Assembly (NCBI GenBank): GCA_947652925.1
Contig: CANTEW010000002.1
Coordinates: 62,001-126,000, forward strand
Direction of reading: 5' to 3'
Origin: an uncultured Lachnospiraceae bacterium
Lineage (GTDB): Bacteria > Bacillota > Clostridia > Lachnospirales > Lachnospiraceae
Length of the DNA: 64,000 nucleotides
Numbering within the stretch: the stretch's first letter is position 1; every line of letters starts with the position of its first letter. This document shows positions 44,145 through 54,341 of this stretch, in pieces. The notes under the pieces were generated by a model. That model was not told the DNA's origin. It saw only the letters and a program-made list of their open reading frames with translations, and did no database searches. Position numbers and translations under genes: made by a program.

Positions 44145-46016
44145 TCATTGCGCCATCAGGTAAACCATCAATACAGATATATCTGAGGGTGAGACTCCCG
44201 ATATCCTGGATGCCTGGCCCAATGACACAGGTCTGTATAAAGAGAGTTTCTGCCTGGCCTCATTCCGGAGATTCGGTATCTTCTCATAATCAATATCTTC
44301 TGGCAATCTTTTTTTCTCCAATTTTTCAAATTGCTGCACCTGTTTTTTCTGACGCTGGATATATCCCTCATATTTGATATGGATATTCACTTGCTCACGC
44401 ACATCCAATGGAAGATCGGGACGACCCTCATCCAATCCACGCAGCATCTCATAATCCAATTCCGGTCTGCGGATAAGATCCGCCAAGGTGGCGCCTGACT
44501 TTAACGCGGCACTCTTATGTTCTCTTAGAAATCTCTGGACATCCTCTCCGCCCCCGATATACGTCTTCTGGGTCCTCTTAATCTCTTCCTGGATCTTCTC
44601 TTTTTTCCATAAGACATGTCTATACTCCTCTTCACTGACCAGTCCGATCTGATATCCGATCTCCCGCAGTCTCAGATCAGCATTATCTTGTCTCAATAAA
44701 AGCCTGTACTCCGCCCGGCTTGTCATCATACGGTAAGGCTCCTTATTCTCTTTCGTGACAAGATCGTCTATCAGTACACCGATATAAGACTGACTCCGAT
44801 CCAGTGTGAGCATCTCTCTCCCCAATATCTCCATCGCAGCATTGATCCCGGCGATCAAACCCTGTGCAGCCGCCTCTTCGTATCCTGAACTCCCGTTAAA
44901 CTGCCCTGCACTGAAAAGTCCATGTATGGACCTGATCTCCAAAGTAGGATCCAGCTGCCGCGGATCTATACAATCATATTCAATCGCATAGGCACTCCGG
45001 ACGATTTCCGCGTGTTCAAGCCCCGGGACTGTGCGATACATCTCATACTGCACATCTTCCGGCAGGGAACTGGACATCCCTCCTACATACATCTCCGATG
45101 TATACAAACCTTCCGGTTCGATAAATACCTGGTGCCTGTCTTTATCTGAGAACCTTACAACCTTATCTTCGATCGAAGGACAATATCTGGGACCCGTCCC
45201 CTCGATCACACCTGCATATAAAGGCGATCTGTCCAGATTCCGCCGGATGATCTCATGTGTCTTCTCATTTGTATAGGTCAGCCAACAGGGGACCTGTTCT
45301 TTCTGTATCTCCTCCGCTTGTGTTGAAAAAGAGAAAGGACGTACCACATCATCCCCCGATTGTCTCTCCATTTTTTCATAGTCAATGGTATTTCCATCGA
45401 TCCTGGCCGGCGTCCCTGTCTTGAAACGGAGCATGTCCAACCCCAGTTCTTTTAAAGAATCCGTCAGGTAGTCTGCTGACTGGAGCCCATTGGGACCTGT
45501 GTGCATGCTCACATCTCCATAGATGCATCTCGCTCTCAGATAAGTCCCTGTGCATAAGATCACAGCCTGACAGTGATAGACTGCCTTTGAATACGTCTCC
45601 ACACCTTTGACTTTCCCATCTTCCACTATGATCCGGGCCACTTCTCCCTGCTTGACTGTCAAATGCTGCGTCACTTCCAGGGTCTTGCGCATACGGTTTG
45701 TATAGGCCTGTTTATCTGCCTGCGCCCGCAGAGAATGTACCGCAGGCCCTTTAGACTTATTCAGCATCTTCGACTGGATAAATGTGGCGTCGATATTCTT
45801 GCCCATCTCCCCGCCAAGGGCATCCAGATCCCTGACCAGATGCCCTTTCGAACTCCCCCCGATATTAGGGTTGCAAGGCATCAACGCGATGCTGTCCACA
45901 CTGACAGTAAATATGATCGTTTCCAGGCCCAGCCTGGCGCAGGCCAGACCTGCTTCACATCCCGCATGGCCTGCGCCCACCACGACCACCTGATATTCCC
46001 TTACCAACTGGCTCAT
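44145..46016 (-). CDS. mnmG: tRNA uridine carboxymethylaminomethyl modification enzyme MnmG (GidA)
   Basis: FAD protein that, with MnmE, modifies the wobble uridine of several tRNAs. The 623 residues start [21 protein letters not shown] after MSQLVREYQ, with [20 protein letters not shown] (split at GGSSKG), [13 protein letters not shown] and the GidA signature [12 protein letters not shown] region. The C-terminal helical domain has [26 protein letters not shown] lies before the ATG at 46016. It follows mnmE by 20 bases. Confidence 0.97.
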   Translation of the reverse strand: MSQLVREYQVVVVGAGHAGCEAGLACARLGLETIIFTVSVDSIALMPCNPNIGGSSKGHLVRDLDALGGEMGKNIDATFIQSKMLNKSKGPAVHSLRAQADKQAYTNRMRKTLEVTQHLTVKQGEVARIIVEDGKVKGVETYSKAVYHCQAVILCTGTYLRARCIYGDVSMHTGPNGLQSADYLTDSLKELGLDMLRFKTGTPARIDGNTIDYEKMERQSGDDVVRPFSFSTQAEEIQKEQVPCWLTYTNEKTHEIIRRNLDRSPLYAGVIEGTGPRYCPSIEDKVVRFSDKDRHQVFIEPEGLYTSEMYVGGMSSSLPEDVQYEMYRTVPGLEHAEIVRSAYAIEYDCIDPRQLDPTLEIRSIHGLFSAGQFNGSSGYEEAAAQGLIAGINAAMEILGREMLTLDRSQSYIGVLIDDLVTKENKEPYRMMTSRAEYRLLLRQDNADLRLREIGYQIGLVSEEEYRHVLWKKEKIQEEIKRTQKTYIGGGEDVQRFLREHKSAALKSGATLADLIRRPELDYEMLRGLDEGRPDLPLDVREQVNIHIKYEGYIQRQKKQVQQFEKLEKKRLPEDIDYEKIPNLRNEARQKLSLYRPVSLGQASRISGVSPSDISVLMVYLMAQ

Positions 46017-46036
46017 CCTTCCTCCTTCTATATGAT

Positions 46037-47413
46037 CTATTTTCCAACACAAAAACTCTCAAAGATCTCATTGATCACATCTTCATCCACAGATTCACCC
46101 AGGATATATCCCAAAGTCTCATACGCATGCATCAGATCGATCGAATAAAAATCCTCTGGCATGCCTGCATCCAGACTCTCACTCACCTGATCCAGGCTCT
46201 CCCTGGCCTCTTCCAATGCATTTTTATGCCGGAGACTGGTGATATAGACATCTTCCGGCAGGTCCAGACTCCCCTGGAAAAACATAGACTCCACGCAAGA
46301 CCGTAACCTCTCAAGACCTGATCCTTCTTTTGCTGACACAGAGATCACCGTCTTTCCTGTCAGGGCTTCCAATGTGTCGACCCCCACCACTGCAGGAAGA
46401 TCTGATTTATTGACCAGGACCACCGCCTGTTTATCCCGGATCATCTCGATGATCCGAAGATCATTCTCATCTAAAGGCACAGAGGCATCTGCCACATATA
46501 AGAGAAGATCCGCCTGTCCCGCCTGATCCAAAGCTTTCTCCACACCGATGTTCTCCACGATATCAGCAGTCTCCCGGATACCCGCCGTATCCACTACATG
46601 CAAAGTGATCCCGCCAAAATGGATATACTCTTCCAGGACATCCCGGGTCGTGCCGGGGATCGAGGTAACGATGGCTTTGTCCTCCCCTACCAGTACATTT
46701 AATAGAGAAGACTTTCCCGCATTGGGTTTGCCTAAAATGACAGTTTTTACACCTTCCCGGATGATCTTACCACTCTCCACTGTGGATAACAGTCTGTCGA
46801 TCTCTTGCCGCTGGACATTTACGATCTCTCTGAGCTGCTCTCCATATCCATCCAGGCTCATATGCTCTGGATCGTCCAATGCGCACTCGATCCTGGCGAT
46901 CTCTCTCAGTATGACTTTACGGATCTGGATGATCCTGTCCTTCACAGACCCTCTTAACTGTTGGATCGAATTCTTCAGAGCGTACCGATCCTTTGACTGG
47001 ATGACATCCATGACAGCCTCAGCCTGGGAAAGATCCAATCTCCCGTTAAAAAAAGCCCTTTTTGTAAATTCACCCGGCTCTGCGATCCTGGCCCCATGTC
47101 CCAACACAGCATCCAGCACTTTTTTCATGGCATAGATGCCGCCGTGGCAATCGATCTCTACCGTGTCCTCTCCTGTAAAAGTCCGTGGTCCGCGCATGAC
47201 CATCACTAAGACCTCATCCACGATCCCATCCCTGTCATAGATATGCCCATAATGTATGGTATGAGTAGGTACATCCACCAACCTCTTCCCTTTTTTCTTA
47301 CTCCTGTATACCTGATCCGCGATCTCCAACGCCCGCACACCACTCATCCGGATGATCCCGATCCCAGATGCGCTGACCGCTGTGGAGATCGCAGCGATCG
47401 TATCATCAAACAT
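46037..47413 (-). CDS. mnmE: tRNA modification GTPase MnmE (TrmE)
   Basis: GTPase partner of MnmG. The 458 residues contain an N-terminal folate-binding domain ([20 protein letters not shown]), a helical domain, and an inserted G domain with [12 protein letters not shown], the [15 protein letters not shown] switch ([10 protein letters not shown]), NKSD and SAKEGSGL. It ends with the catalytic C-terminal motif FCVGK (CIGK-type). It heads the mnmE-mnmG-rsmG unit. Confidence 0.97.
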   Translation of the reverse strand: MFDDTIAAISTAVSASGIGIIRMSGVRALEIADQVYRSKKKGKRLVDVPTHTIHYGHIYDRDGIVDEVLVMVMRGPRTFTGEDTVEIDCHGGIYAMKKVLDAVLGHGARIAEPGEFTKRAFFNGRLDLSQAEAVMDVIQSKDRYALKNSIQQLRGSVKDRIIQIRKVILREIARIECALDDPEHMSLDGYGEQLREIVNVQRQEIDRLLSTVESGKIIREGVKTVILGKPNAGKSSLLNVLVGEDKAIVTSIPGTTRDVLEEYIHFGGITLHVVDTAGIRETADIVENIGVEKALDQAGQADLLLYVADASVPLDENDLRIIEMIRDKQAVVLVNKSDLPAVVGVDTLEALTGKTVISVSAKEGSGLERLRSCVESMFFQGSLDLPEDVYITSLRHKNALEEARESLDQVSESLDAGMPEDFYSIDLMHAYETLGYILGESVDEDVINEIFESFCVGK

Positions 47414-47470
47414 ATATTCTCCTATCTAAAACACATACAAAAACTGACGGATCATCAAATGGCTGCCCTT

Positions 47471-47642
47471 CTAATACTCCACTCCATCCGGCCAGAGATC
47501 ATAGTTTGATTCCGTCTGCTCCGCACCATTGCGTTGTTAAAATTTCTAACCGATGCCACCGCATCGCCGTCAAAATTTTGCCTAGCACTGGCGCAGACCA
47601 GGCAAAGTCAAACTACAATTTCTGACTGGATGGAGTACTAGA
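47471..47642. repeat. Long imperfect palindrome (172 bases), dispersed element full copy
   Basis: In the 585-base gap between mnmE and jag. The left end ACTCCATCCGGCCAGAGATC and right end GACTGGATGGAGTACT (as read on the plus strand) are inverted copies of about 50 bases, including CATAGTTTGA opposite TCAAACTAC. Pairing continues inward through AAAATTT/AAATTTT to a central GATGC-CACC-GCATC loop at 47553-47566. A deleted 50-base copy lies at 59969-60018. There is no coding capacity. A hairpin-forming MITE-like or BIME-like element is likely. Confidence 0.75.
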
Positions 47643-47890
47643 TGGGGAACTAAAACATGTTTAAAGCCAAAAAATATTCTGTAAATATCTTAAATTTCAA
47701 AAATATTTAGACGATCCGCGACTGCTCAGATCTTTTCTGTATACTTTTCTACGAGAAAAGTACCAAAAGCGCCGGGGGATCACGGATCTCACCCGGACCC
47801 CTTAAAACGCTGTTTTTGGAATGTACTCATCTATTATCTGTAAATTTTCTGTAATTTAAGGATATTTGAGGTTTTCAAACACGCTCTAGG
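47643..47890. repeat. Rest of the mnmE-jag gap, with repeat fragments
   Basis: Noncoding. It holds a hairpin TACTTTTCT/AGAAAAGTA at about 47742-47762, a GC-rich patch around 47770-47812, and at 47872-47889 TTTTCAAACACGCTCTAG. The last is the exact reverse complement of 5629-5646. It is probably part of, or adjacent to, the same repeat family as the palindrome to its left. Confidence 0.5.
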
Positions 47891-47925
47891 ATAAACATTA
47901 CCACATTAAAGCTTATATGTCCATA

Positions 47926-47973
47926 CAGAAAAAAGTGCAATGCCCATCAAATCACCAAAGGCTTTACACTTTT
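47926..47973 (-). terminator. Terminator after jag
   Basis: Reading leftward, AAAAGTGTAAAGCC pairs (one mismatch) with GGCATTGCACTTTT across a 16-base loop and continues into a T-rich stretch. It lies 26 bases after the jag stop. Confidence 0.75.
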
Positions 47974-47998
47974 CTTTATCAAAACATATTTTCGCTAT

Positions 47999-48793
47999 CT
48001 ATCTATTTTTAGGCTTTATGACAACATGACGGTAAGGTTCTTCTCCCTCACTAAAAGTCTCCACGTTACGATTCCCCTGCAGGGTAGCGTGGATGATCCT
48101 CCTCTCATAAGGGTTCATCGGCTCGAGTACGACCTGCTTTCTCGTCTTCCTCACTTTAAAGGCGATCCCCCTGGCCAGATTCTCCAAGGTCTCTTTTCTC
48201 CTTGCCCGATAATTCTCTGTATCCAGCTTTACTTTCACATAGACACTCTTACCTTTATTCAGGACAAGGCCTGTCAGATACTGGAGAGAATCTAAAGTCT
48301 GCCCTCTCTTTCCGATCAATATCCCCATATTCTCTCCGGAAAGGTCGATGGTCAGACTTCCGTCCGTCTTATCGTAAACAGATTCCATCTGTACTTCTAC
48401 CGGCATAGCCTCAAAGACACTGGAGAGAAAACCTTCCGCCCTCTCCTTGATCTCTTCTATCTTCTGATCATCCGTCAGCACTTCGATCGGACGTCCTTCT
48501 TTTTTCTGTTTATCCTCTTTCGTTTTCTTTTTTACAGGAGCCTCCTTATCTGGCTCTTTATCTTCATGTTCCTGGATCTCTTCCGGCTGTTCTGGCCTCT
48601 GCGGCTCTTCAACGACGGCCTCTTCCCTCTTGCTCGCCCGGATGATATAAGGTTTGCTCCCGAACCCCAGGAATCCTTTACTTCCCTCACTCACAACTTC
48701 TATATCCAGTCCATCACTGGGAGTCTCCAGTTTTACAGAAGCCTTCATGATAGCTTCTTCCCTTGTCCTTCCAGATACCTCGATATGATCCAT
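47999..48793 (-). CDS. jag: RNA-binding protein Jag (KhpB/EloR type)
   Basis: RNA-binding protein linked to cell elongation and sporulation, always beside yidC. The 264 residues have an N-terminal Jag domain (SGRTREEAIMKASVKLE, then GSKGFLGFGSKPYIIRA), a Lys/Glu-rich linker (about 70-110), a KH domain with GILIGKRGQTLDSLQYLTGL and an R3H domain (RKETLENLARGIAFKVRKT, then MNPYERRIIHATLQ). It starts 28 bases after the yidC stop. Confidence 0.95.
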   Translation of the reverse strand: MDHIEVSGRTREEAIMKASVKLETPSDGLDIEVVSEGSKGFLGFGSKPYIIRASKREEAVVEEPQRPEQPEEIQEHEDKEPDKEAPVKKKTKEDKQKKEGRPIEVLTDDQKIEEIKERAEGFLSSVFEAMPVEVQMESVYDKTDGSLTIDLSGENMGILIGKRGQTLDSLQYLTGLVLNKGKSVYVKVKLDTENYRARRKETLENLARGIAFKVRKTRKQVVLEPMNPYERRIIHATLQGNRNVETFSEGEEPYRHVVIKPKNR

Positions 48794-48821
48794 CCTTCAT
48801 CCTCCCACTTTACCTCTATGA

Positions 48822-50081
48822 CTATTTTTTCTTTTTATTTCTCTCTTCAAATTCCTTGACCATGTTTGCCCTTGCCGCGATACTTCCTGGTCTCGGATGG
48901 GTATTTTTTGAAAGATCGACTTGTCTATCTGCCAGAGTTTCTTTATTATTATCTATGCTGCGCACATTCCGATGCGCCTGGTCTGTGATCTTCTGAGGCG
49001 GGAGTCCTGCCTTTTCTCTTTTCTTTGCTGCCTTTTCCATATTTCTCTTGATCAGGTCATCTATATCGATCTTCTTCATATAGCGGTTGATCAAGAGCAT
49101 CTGCAGACTCCGCAGCACAGCGCCTGCGATCCAATAGATACCGATACCGACTTGAAAACTAAAGCACATGACCGCTGAGAAGATCGGCATGAATGTGTTC
49201 ATCGTCTTCAACGTATTTGCTGCGTTATTATCCATATCACCCGTAGACGCCTGGGGCATCAGACGATAATTCAGCCACTGGGTGAACCAGGCTAAAAATG
49301 GGATCAGGACCGCTCCCACCACCAATAAGATGCTCCCTGCCGACAGCGCGCTCTTTATGATATCCCACGGGGTATCCGCGATATTCAGTCCTAAAAAATA
49401 CTGCATATCAGATAATCTCGCAGCAGTGGCGTCGATCGTACCGGAAAAGGATGAAAACTTATCTATATCTGCAAACTCCTGCCACTGGGACGGAGAGAGC
49501 TTGTACAACACATCAATGACCGACTCTTTCGTCGCCACATCATTTTCCAAGATCAGACTGACCTGATTGATCTTCTGCTCATCCAGGAATCCCTGTATGA
49601 TATCCGTATATCCCTTTATATTTATGATCTTATCAACAATATCTGTAAATACATCCCTAGCACTCCCCACATAGGCGGGTATCCGGTAGATCACCTGATA
49701 CAGAGACAGCAGGATCGGCATCTGGATCAAGAGCTGCAAGCAGCTGCCCGTGGGCGAGACTCCGTATTTCTGATAGACCATCGACGTCTCTTCCTGCATC
49801 TTCTGGATAGAGACCTGATCCCTTTTATCTTTATATTTTTTTTGTATCGCCTGGAGTTCCGGATTCATCACGGCAGACATCTTGGAAAACTTCTGCTGTT
49901 TGATCTGAAGGGGCGTCATCAACAGATACACGATCAACGTAAAGATGATGATACATAAGCCAATATTCTCAACGCCGAAAAAATCATCCAAGACTTTGAA
50001 TATGGCATCCATCAGCAGCCCCAATATATAAGCCACCTGCCCTAATATAGGTATGCTGGTCTTTGTAGCTAAAATATACAA
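48822..50081 (-). CDS. yidC: Membrane protein insertase YidC
   Basis: Inserts membrane proteins with or without SecYEG. The 419 residues have an N-terminal hydrophobic segment, TM segments near VENIGLCIIIFTLIVYLLMT and GSCLQLLIQMPILLSLYQVI (each truncated here to 20), and later helices ending in MCFSFQVGIGIYWIAGAVLR. A long soluble insert (about residues 120-225) lies between the third and fourth regions. The Lys-rich tail ends ERNKKKK. The start TTG at 50081 has AGGAGG 8 bases upstream. A GTG ten codons earlier has no SD. It follows yidD. Confidence 0.94.
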   Translation of the reverse strand: MYILATKTSIPILGQVAYILGLLMDAIFKVLDDFFGVENIGLCIIIFTLIVYLLMTPLQIKQQKFSKMSAVMNPELQAIQKKYKDKRDQVSIQKMQEETSMVYQKYGVSPTGSCLQLLIQMPILLSLYQVIYRIPAYVGSARDVFTDIVDKIINIKGYTDIIQGFLDEQKINQVSLILENDVATKESVIDVLYKLSPSQWQEFADIDKFSSFSGTIDATAARLSDMQYFLGLNIADTPWDIIKSALSAGSILLVVGAVLIPFLAWFTQWLNYRLMPQASTGDMDNNAANTLKTMNTFMPIFSAVMCFSFQVGIGIYWIAGAVLRSLQMLLINRYMKKIDIDDLIKRNMEKAAKKREKAGLPPQKITDQAHRNVRSIDNNKETLADRQVDLSKNTHPRPGSIAARANMVKEFEERNKKKK

Positions 50082-50114
50082 AACGATCTCCTCCTGGTCT
50101 TTCTCAAACACACA

Positions 50115-50327
50115 TCAAGGCACTGGGTCATACCCACCTTTTGAAAAAGGATTACACCGCAAGATCCTCCACACCGTCAGCAAAAGCCCTTTAAATGCCC
50201 CGTGTCTCTCTATAGCCTCTATCCCATAGTTGGAGCAGCTTGGAAAATATGGACATTTACTGACCTTCATAGGCGATATATATCTCTGATACCACTGGAT
50301 CGATCTGATCAATGAACTTTTCATCAT
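50115..50327 (-). CDS. yidD: Membrane protein insertion efficiency factor YidD
   Basis: Small basic protein assisting membrane protein insertion. The 70 residues carry the family signature [20 protein letters not shown] followed by [14 protein letters not shown] and [13 protein letters not shown]. The start overlaps the end of rnpA by 4 bases. It lies between rnpA and yidC as usual. Confidence 0.95.
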   Translation of the reverse strand: MMKSSLIRSIQWYQRYISPMKVSKCPYFPSCSNYGIEAIERHGAFKGLLLTVWRILRCNPFSKGGYDPVP

Positions 50328-50668
50328 TTTCTTCCTATTATAATGTGATGCATATTTCCCAAATGCATCAATGCGCTCTCCACATCCTGATATCTCTTAT
50401 CCTTTGCCTTGACCCTGGCGACCACTACGATATCCAATCCTCTTTGAAATAACTCCTCATTCAACCGATAACTTTCCCTGATCAACCTGGTCACCCTATG
50501 ACGGACTACACTATTCCCAACTTTCTTACTCACAGAGATACCCAGACGGTTCCTGTCCGTACCATTCTCACAGATATACATGACCAACAAACGGTCCGCA
50601 TAGGATACCCCCTGCCCATAGACCTTCTGGAAATCTCTGTTCTTTCTCAATGATCCCGAATAGACCAT
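50324..50668 (-). CDS. rnpA: Ribonuclease P protein component
   Basis: Protein subunit of RNase P, which matures tRNA 5' ends. The 114 residues begin [20 protein letters not shown]. The RNA-binding RNR motif is present as [20 protein letters not shown], followed by TRLIRESYR. The ATG at 50668 has ACAGGAG 7 bases upstream. A 20-codon extension to 50728 is unsupported and would overlap the hairpin after rpmH. Confidence 0.96.
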   Translation of the reverse strand: MVYSGSLRKNRDFQKVYGQGVSYADRLLVMYICENGTDRNRLGISVSKKVGNSVVRHRVTRLIRESYRLNEELFQRGLDIVVVARVKAKDKRYQDVESALMHLGNMHHIIIGRK

Positions 50669-50720
50669 AACAAAACTCCTGTATGGATCTTGCTCCAAAA
50701 CAAATCTCACAATAGAAGAA

Positions 50721-50743
50721 AAGACCACATGTTATGCGGTCTT
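50721..50743 (-). terminator. Hairpin between rpmH and rnpA
   Basis: Reading leftward, AAGACC pairs with GGTCTT across an 11-base loop, starting within the rpmH stop codon and followed by TTTTC. It is probably an attenuator that lets rpmH (a ribosomal protein) be made in excess of rnpA. The short stem makes it weak. Confidence 0.5.
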
Positions 50744-50876
50744 ATGCGGATAATTTCTTTCTCCCTTTTAATCTTCTTGCAGCCAAAACTTTACGTCCGC
50801 CTTTCGTACTCATCCTCGCCCGAAAGCCATGTACTTTAGCTCTGTGTCTCTTTTTTGGTTGAAACGTCATTTTCAT
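50742..50876 (-). CDS. rpmH: Ribosomal protein bL34
   Basis: A 44-residue very basic large-subunit protein: [20 protein letters not shown] then [20 protein letters not shown] and KLSA. The start at 50876 has GGAGGTG 7 bases upstream. A second ATG two codons later would give the textbook MTFQPKK start. It is the first gene of the leftward rpmH-rnpA-yidD-yidC-jag unit and faces away from dnaA. Confidence 0.97.
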   Translation of the reverse strand: MKMTFQPKKRHRAKVHGFRARMSTKGGRKVLAARRLKGRKKLSA

Positions 50877-50922
50877 GATCTGGCACCTCCTTACTCACAT
50901 ACTTATAAGAACATCATTTTCA

Positions 50923-50951
50923 ATTATATTCATAAATATGCCATACGTCAA
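50923..50951 (-). promoter_or_regulatory. rpmH operon promoter
   Basis: Reading leftward, TTGACG (50951-50946), 17 bases, perfect TATAAT (50928-50923), about 47 bases before rpmH. Confidence 0.8.
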
Positions 50952-51345
50952 GCAAAAAACCAAAAAAATATTCTGTGCCGCCCACATCTTCCCTCCTAAA
51001 AAATATTACAAAATATTACAATTTAAAGGCGCCTCCCTGTCCAAAAGATCCCCCACATATCCTCTTTCCACTTCCAAAATGTGGATAACTCACTAGTTGA
51101 CGTAACATTATCCACACTTTGTGGATAAGATGTGGATAACTATCCTTTTTTCCGTGTAAAAACCACTTTTTCTTGCACATTTCCCCAAGAAAACCCCGTA
51201 AATACGCCATTTCTACATTCAATGGATTTATACACATCTTTAACATATTAGTAACATTATGGTAACCTCCCAAATATTTGATCGTTGCGAAAACCCGTTA
51301 TTTATTATAATATGGAAGATGAATAAAAGAATGGGAGAGTTGGTT
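50952..51345. other. Replication origin region upstream of dnaA (DnaA-box cluster)
   Basis: Between the divergent rpmH and dnaA genes. Four perfect DnaA boxes lie at 51080-51088, 51108-51116 (opposite orientation), 51120-51128 and 51131-51139. A variant TTATACACA lies at 51228-51236. The surroundings are AT-rich. A possible dnaA promoter (TTGCGA, 15 bases, TATAAT, 51285-51311) sits downstream. Together with the dnaA-dnaN gap this forms the bipartite oriC typical of Firmicutes. Confidence 0.88.
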
Positions 51346-52704
51346 ATGAACGTGATACAGGAAAAATGGGACGAGATACTCAATATCGTAAAGACAGAAC
51401 ACGAATTATCGGACGTATCTTTCAACACATGGCTGGTACCTCTGAAGATCCATGATGTGGATACAGACAAGAACATCGTGACGATCATCGTCCCCTCCAA
51501 GCAGGTAGGCCTTGATTATATCAGCAAAAAATATACCCTTCCCCTTCAGGTCGCCATCGGGGAGGTCACAGGGATCATCGACTGGAAAGTAGAATTTGTC
51601 CTGGAAAAAGACGTCACTATACAGAAAAACCTCCCTGGCCAGGATACAAACGCCACCCGTTTAGAAGAAGCCGGGCTCAATCCAAAATATACATTTGACA
51701 CATTTGTCGTAGGAGGAAATAACAAATTCGCCCACGCTGCCTCTCTCGCGGCCGCCGAATCCCCTGGCGAGATCTATAACCCTCTCTTCATCTATGGAGG
51801 AGTAGGGCTTGGAAAGACCCACTTAATGCATTCCATCGCCCATTTCGTGATCGATGCATCGCCGCAGAGCCGTGTCCTGTACGTGACCAGCGAAGTCTTC
51901 ACCAATGAACTGATCGAATCGATCCGTAACAGCAACAATATGTCCATGCCAAAATTCCGTGACAAATACAGGAACAATGATGTACTCCTCATTGACGACG
52001 TACAGTTTATCATAGGAAAAGAATCCACACAGGAAGAGTTTTTCCACACTTTCAACGCTTTACACAGTGCCAAGAAACAGATCGTCATATCTTCGGACAA
52101 ACCCCCGAAAGATATGGAGATCTTGGAAGACCGCATCCGTTCCCGATTCGAATGGGGATTGATCGCAGACATCTCCACTCCGGATTACGAGACCCGCATG
52201 GCGATCCTGCGCAAAAAAGAAGAGATGGACGGCTATGACCTGGACGAAGAAGTGATCAAATACATAGCCACCAATGTAAAATCCAATATCCGGGAACTGG
52301 AAGGCGCTCTGAATAAGATCATAGCATTCGCAAATCTGGAACAGAGGGAAGCAACTATAGAACTGGCAGAACAAGTATTGAAAGACATCATATCCCCTGA
52401 CCAGAAGAAAGTCATCACTCCAGACTACATCATCAATGTAGTCTCTGAACATTTTGACATATCCGTTGAAGATATCAAGAGCAACAAGAGGAGTTCCCGT
52501 ATCGTCTTTCCCCGTCAGATCGCTATGTTCCTGTGCAGGGATCTGACAGACAACGCTTTAAAGACTATTGGCCAATATATAGGGAACAGGGACCATACTA
52601 CCGTAAAACACGGGATCGAGAAGATCGAAAAAGAGATGGCGAAGTCTCCCACCACCCAGAACACCATCGATATCTTAAAGAAAAAGATCAACCCTAAAAA
52701 ATGA
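51346..52704 (+). CDS. dnaA: Chromosomal replication initiator DnaA
   Basis: AAA+ initiator that binds DnaA boxes and melts the origin. The 452 residues have domain I (QEKWDEILNIVKTEHELSDV), a linker, the ATPase with FIYGGVGLGKTHLMHSI and VLLIDDVQFI, SRFEWGLIADI (sensor/arginine region), and DNA-binding domain IV with LCRDLTDNALKTIGQYIGNR followed by DHTTVKHG. The ATG at 51346 follows GGGAG. The upstream in-frame codons to 51259 lie across the promoter and are not coding. Confidence 0.98.
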   Translation: MNVIQEKWDEILNIVKTEHELSDVSFNTWLVPLKIHDVDTDKNIVTIIVPSKQVGLDYISKKYTLPLQVAIGEVTGIIDWKVEFVLEKDVTIQKNLPGQDTNATRLEEAGLNPKYTFDTFVVGGNNKFAHAASLAAAESPGEIYNPLFIYGGVGLGKTHLMHSIAHFVIDASPQSRVLYVTSEVFTNELIESIRNSNNMSMPKFRDKYRNNDVLLIDDVQFIIGKESTQEEFFHTFNALHSAKKQIVISSDKPPKDMEILEDRIRSRFEWGLIADISTPDYETRMAILRKKEEMDGYDLDEEVIKYIATNVKSNIRELEGALNKIIAFANLEQREATIELAEQVLKDIISPDQKKVITPDYIINVVSEHFDISVEDIKSNKRSSRIVFPRQIAMFLCRDLTDNALKTIGQYIGNRDHTTVKHGIEKIEKEMAKSPTTQNTIDILKKKINPKK

Positions 52705-52996
52705 TAGAGCCATCCACACCAAGATCGTGGATAGCCTGTCCAAACCCTGTGGATTGCAGTGTATGATCCTCATGACCTCTCATGGACAACCTATACCCCT
52801 GTCCATCTATGCACATCCCTGCACAGAGAGACAAACGACTTTAAACCTGGTTATCCTTTTCAGAGACCCCTATAGATACAGGCATTTTAAGGCTTATCCA
52901 CATATACACACGCCCTACGGAGATTACTCCTAAATCCTTTTATATATATTGATATAGAAGGATCCCCGGACCTTAGAAAGGAAGTTGTACACAACC
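52705..52996. other. dnaA-dnaN intergenic part of oriC
   Basis: Contains a perfect DnaA box TTATCCACA at 52894-52902, a near match TGTGGATTG around 52749-52757 and an ATCCACA near 52714. The AT-rich stretch TTTTATATATATTGATATAG around 52937-52956 could be the unwinding element. No gene is seen here. Confidence 0.75.
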
Positions 52997-54106
52997 ATGA
53001 AGATTATCTGTTCAAAAAATGATCTATCCAAGAGTATCAACATATCACTCAGAGCAGTACCCAACAAGACCACCATGCCGATCCTTGAATGTATCCTGAT
53101 CGATGCTTCTGCCAACCAGATCAAATTTATCTCTAATGACATGGAACTGGGCATTGAGACGATCGTTGAAGGAGAGATCGTTGAGAGAGGGATCATCGCG
53201 CTGGACGCGAAGATATTCTCAGAGATCATCCGGAAACTCCCAGACAGCCAGGTGACCATAACATCAGACGATTCCCTGCACGTGACCATAACCTGTGAAA
53301 AATCAAAATTCAACATCCCTGGAAAGCCGGGAGAAGATTTTACCTACCTTCCAGTCATTGAAAAAGATGGATCTTTGACGATCTCTCAATTTACTTTAAA
53401 GGAGATGATCCGGCAGACGATCTTTTCGATCGCGGTAAATGAAAACAATAAGATGATGACAGGAGAACTGTTCGAGATCAAGAACGGGATCTTAAAGATC
53501 GTATCTCTGGACGGCCACAGGATCTCGATCCGCAACGTTCAGCTGAAAAAGCAATATCAGGATAAAAAAGTCATCGTCCCCGGAAAGACTCTCAGCGAGA
53601 TCAGTAAGATCCTCTCCGGAGAGATGGAGAGTCAGGTGAGCATATTCTTCGGACAGAACCATATATTATTTGAATTTGATCAGACCCTGGTGGTCTCCAG
53701 GATCATCGAGGGAGAATACTTTAAGATCGATCAGATGCTCTCCAGCGATCATGAGACGATGATATCTATCAACAGAAAAGAGTTTCTGGATTGTATAGAC
53801 CGGGCCGCTCTGTTCATAAGGGAAAATGACAAGCGCCCGATCATCATACAGATCACTGACGGCTTGATGGAACTCAAGATAAACTCTTCCATGGGTTCTA
53901 TGGATGAACAGATCGATATAGAGAAAGAGGGAAAAGATATACTGATCGGCTTTAACCCCAAATTTTTGATGGATGCTCTGAAAGTGATCGAGGATGAGAT
54001 CATCCATATCTATCTGGTGAACCCCAAGGCGCCCTGTTTTATCAGGGATGAAGAGAGACTTTACACGTATTTGATCTTACCAGTGAATTTTAATCAGATC
54101 GGATGA
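52997..54106 (+). CDS. dnaN: DNA polymerase III beta subunit (sliding clamp)
   Basis: Ring clamp that tethers the polymerase. The 369 residues show the three-domain repeat structure: MKIICSKNDLSKSINISLRA, PGKPGEDFTYLPVIEKDGSL (domain 1-2 link) and a C-terminal hydrophobic groove ending TYLILPVNFNQIG (short of the common PMR terminus). AAAGGAAG lies 12 bases before the ATG at 52997. Confidence 0.97.
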   Translation: MKIICSKNDLSKSINISLRAVPNKTTMPILECILIDASANQIKFISNDMELGIETIVEGEIVERGIIALDAKIFSEIIRKLPDSQVTITSDDSLHVTITCEKSKFNIPGKPGEDFTYLPVIEKDGSLTISQFTLKEMIRQTIFSIAVNENNKMMTGELFEIKNGILKIVSLDGHRISIRNVQLKKQYQDKKVIVPGKTLSEISKILSGEMESQVSIFFGQNHILFEFDQTLVVSRIIEGEYFKIDQMLSSDHETMISINRKEFLDCIDRAALFIRENDKRPIIIQITDGLMELKINSSMGSMDEQIDIEKEGKDILIGFNPKFLMDALKVIEDEIIHIYLVNPKAPCFIRDEERLYTYLILPVNFNQIG

Positions 54107-54119
54107 TAGGGAGAAGGAT

Positions 54120-54338
54120 ATGAGCGAGACGATAAGATTTGAGTTAAAGGGAGACTATATCACATTAGGCCAGGTCTTAAAAGCTGTCAACATAGCAGAA
54201 GACGGCGTGGATGCTAAATATATGATACAAGATGGATCCGTGCAGGTGAATGGAGAAGTAGATACCAGGCGGGGGCGCAAGCTTTACGCCGGGGATACAG
54301 TCAGTCATGAGGGAAAAGAGATCCATATCATAGGGTGA
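54120..54338 (+). CDS. S4-domain RNA-binding protein (YaaA/RlbA)
   Basis: A 72-residue protein consisting of one S4 RNA-binding domain (YITLGQVLKAVNIAEDGVDA, then VQVNGEVDTRRGRKLYAGDT). It is always found between dnaN and recF in Firmicutes, where it is linked to ribosomal RNA binding. It starts 13 bases after dnaN, and recF starts 3 bases after its stop. Confidence 0.95.
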   Translation: MSETIRFELKGDYITLGQVLKAVNIAEDGVDAKYMIQDGSVQVNGEVDTRRGRKLYAGDTVSHEGKEIHIIG

Positions 54339-54341
54339 GCG

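Noticed and set aside
47414..47998. Possible hidden gene or tRNA in the mnmE-jag gap
   Set aside because: No frame of useful length and no tRNA-like fold. The sequence is explained by palindromic repeats and a terminator.
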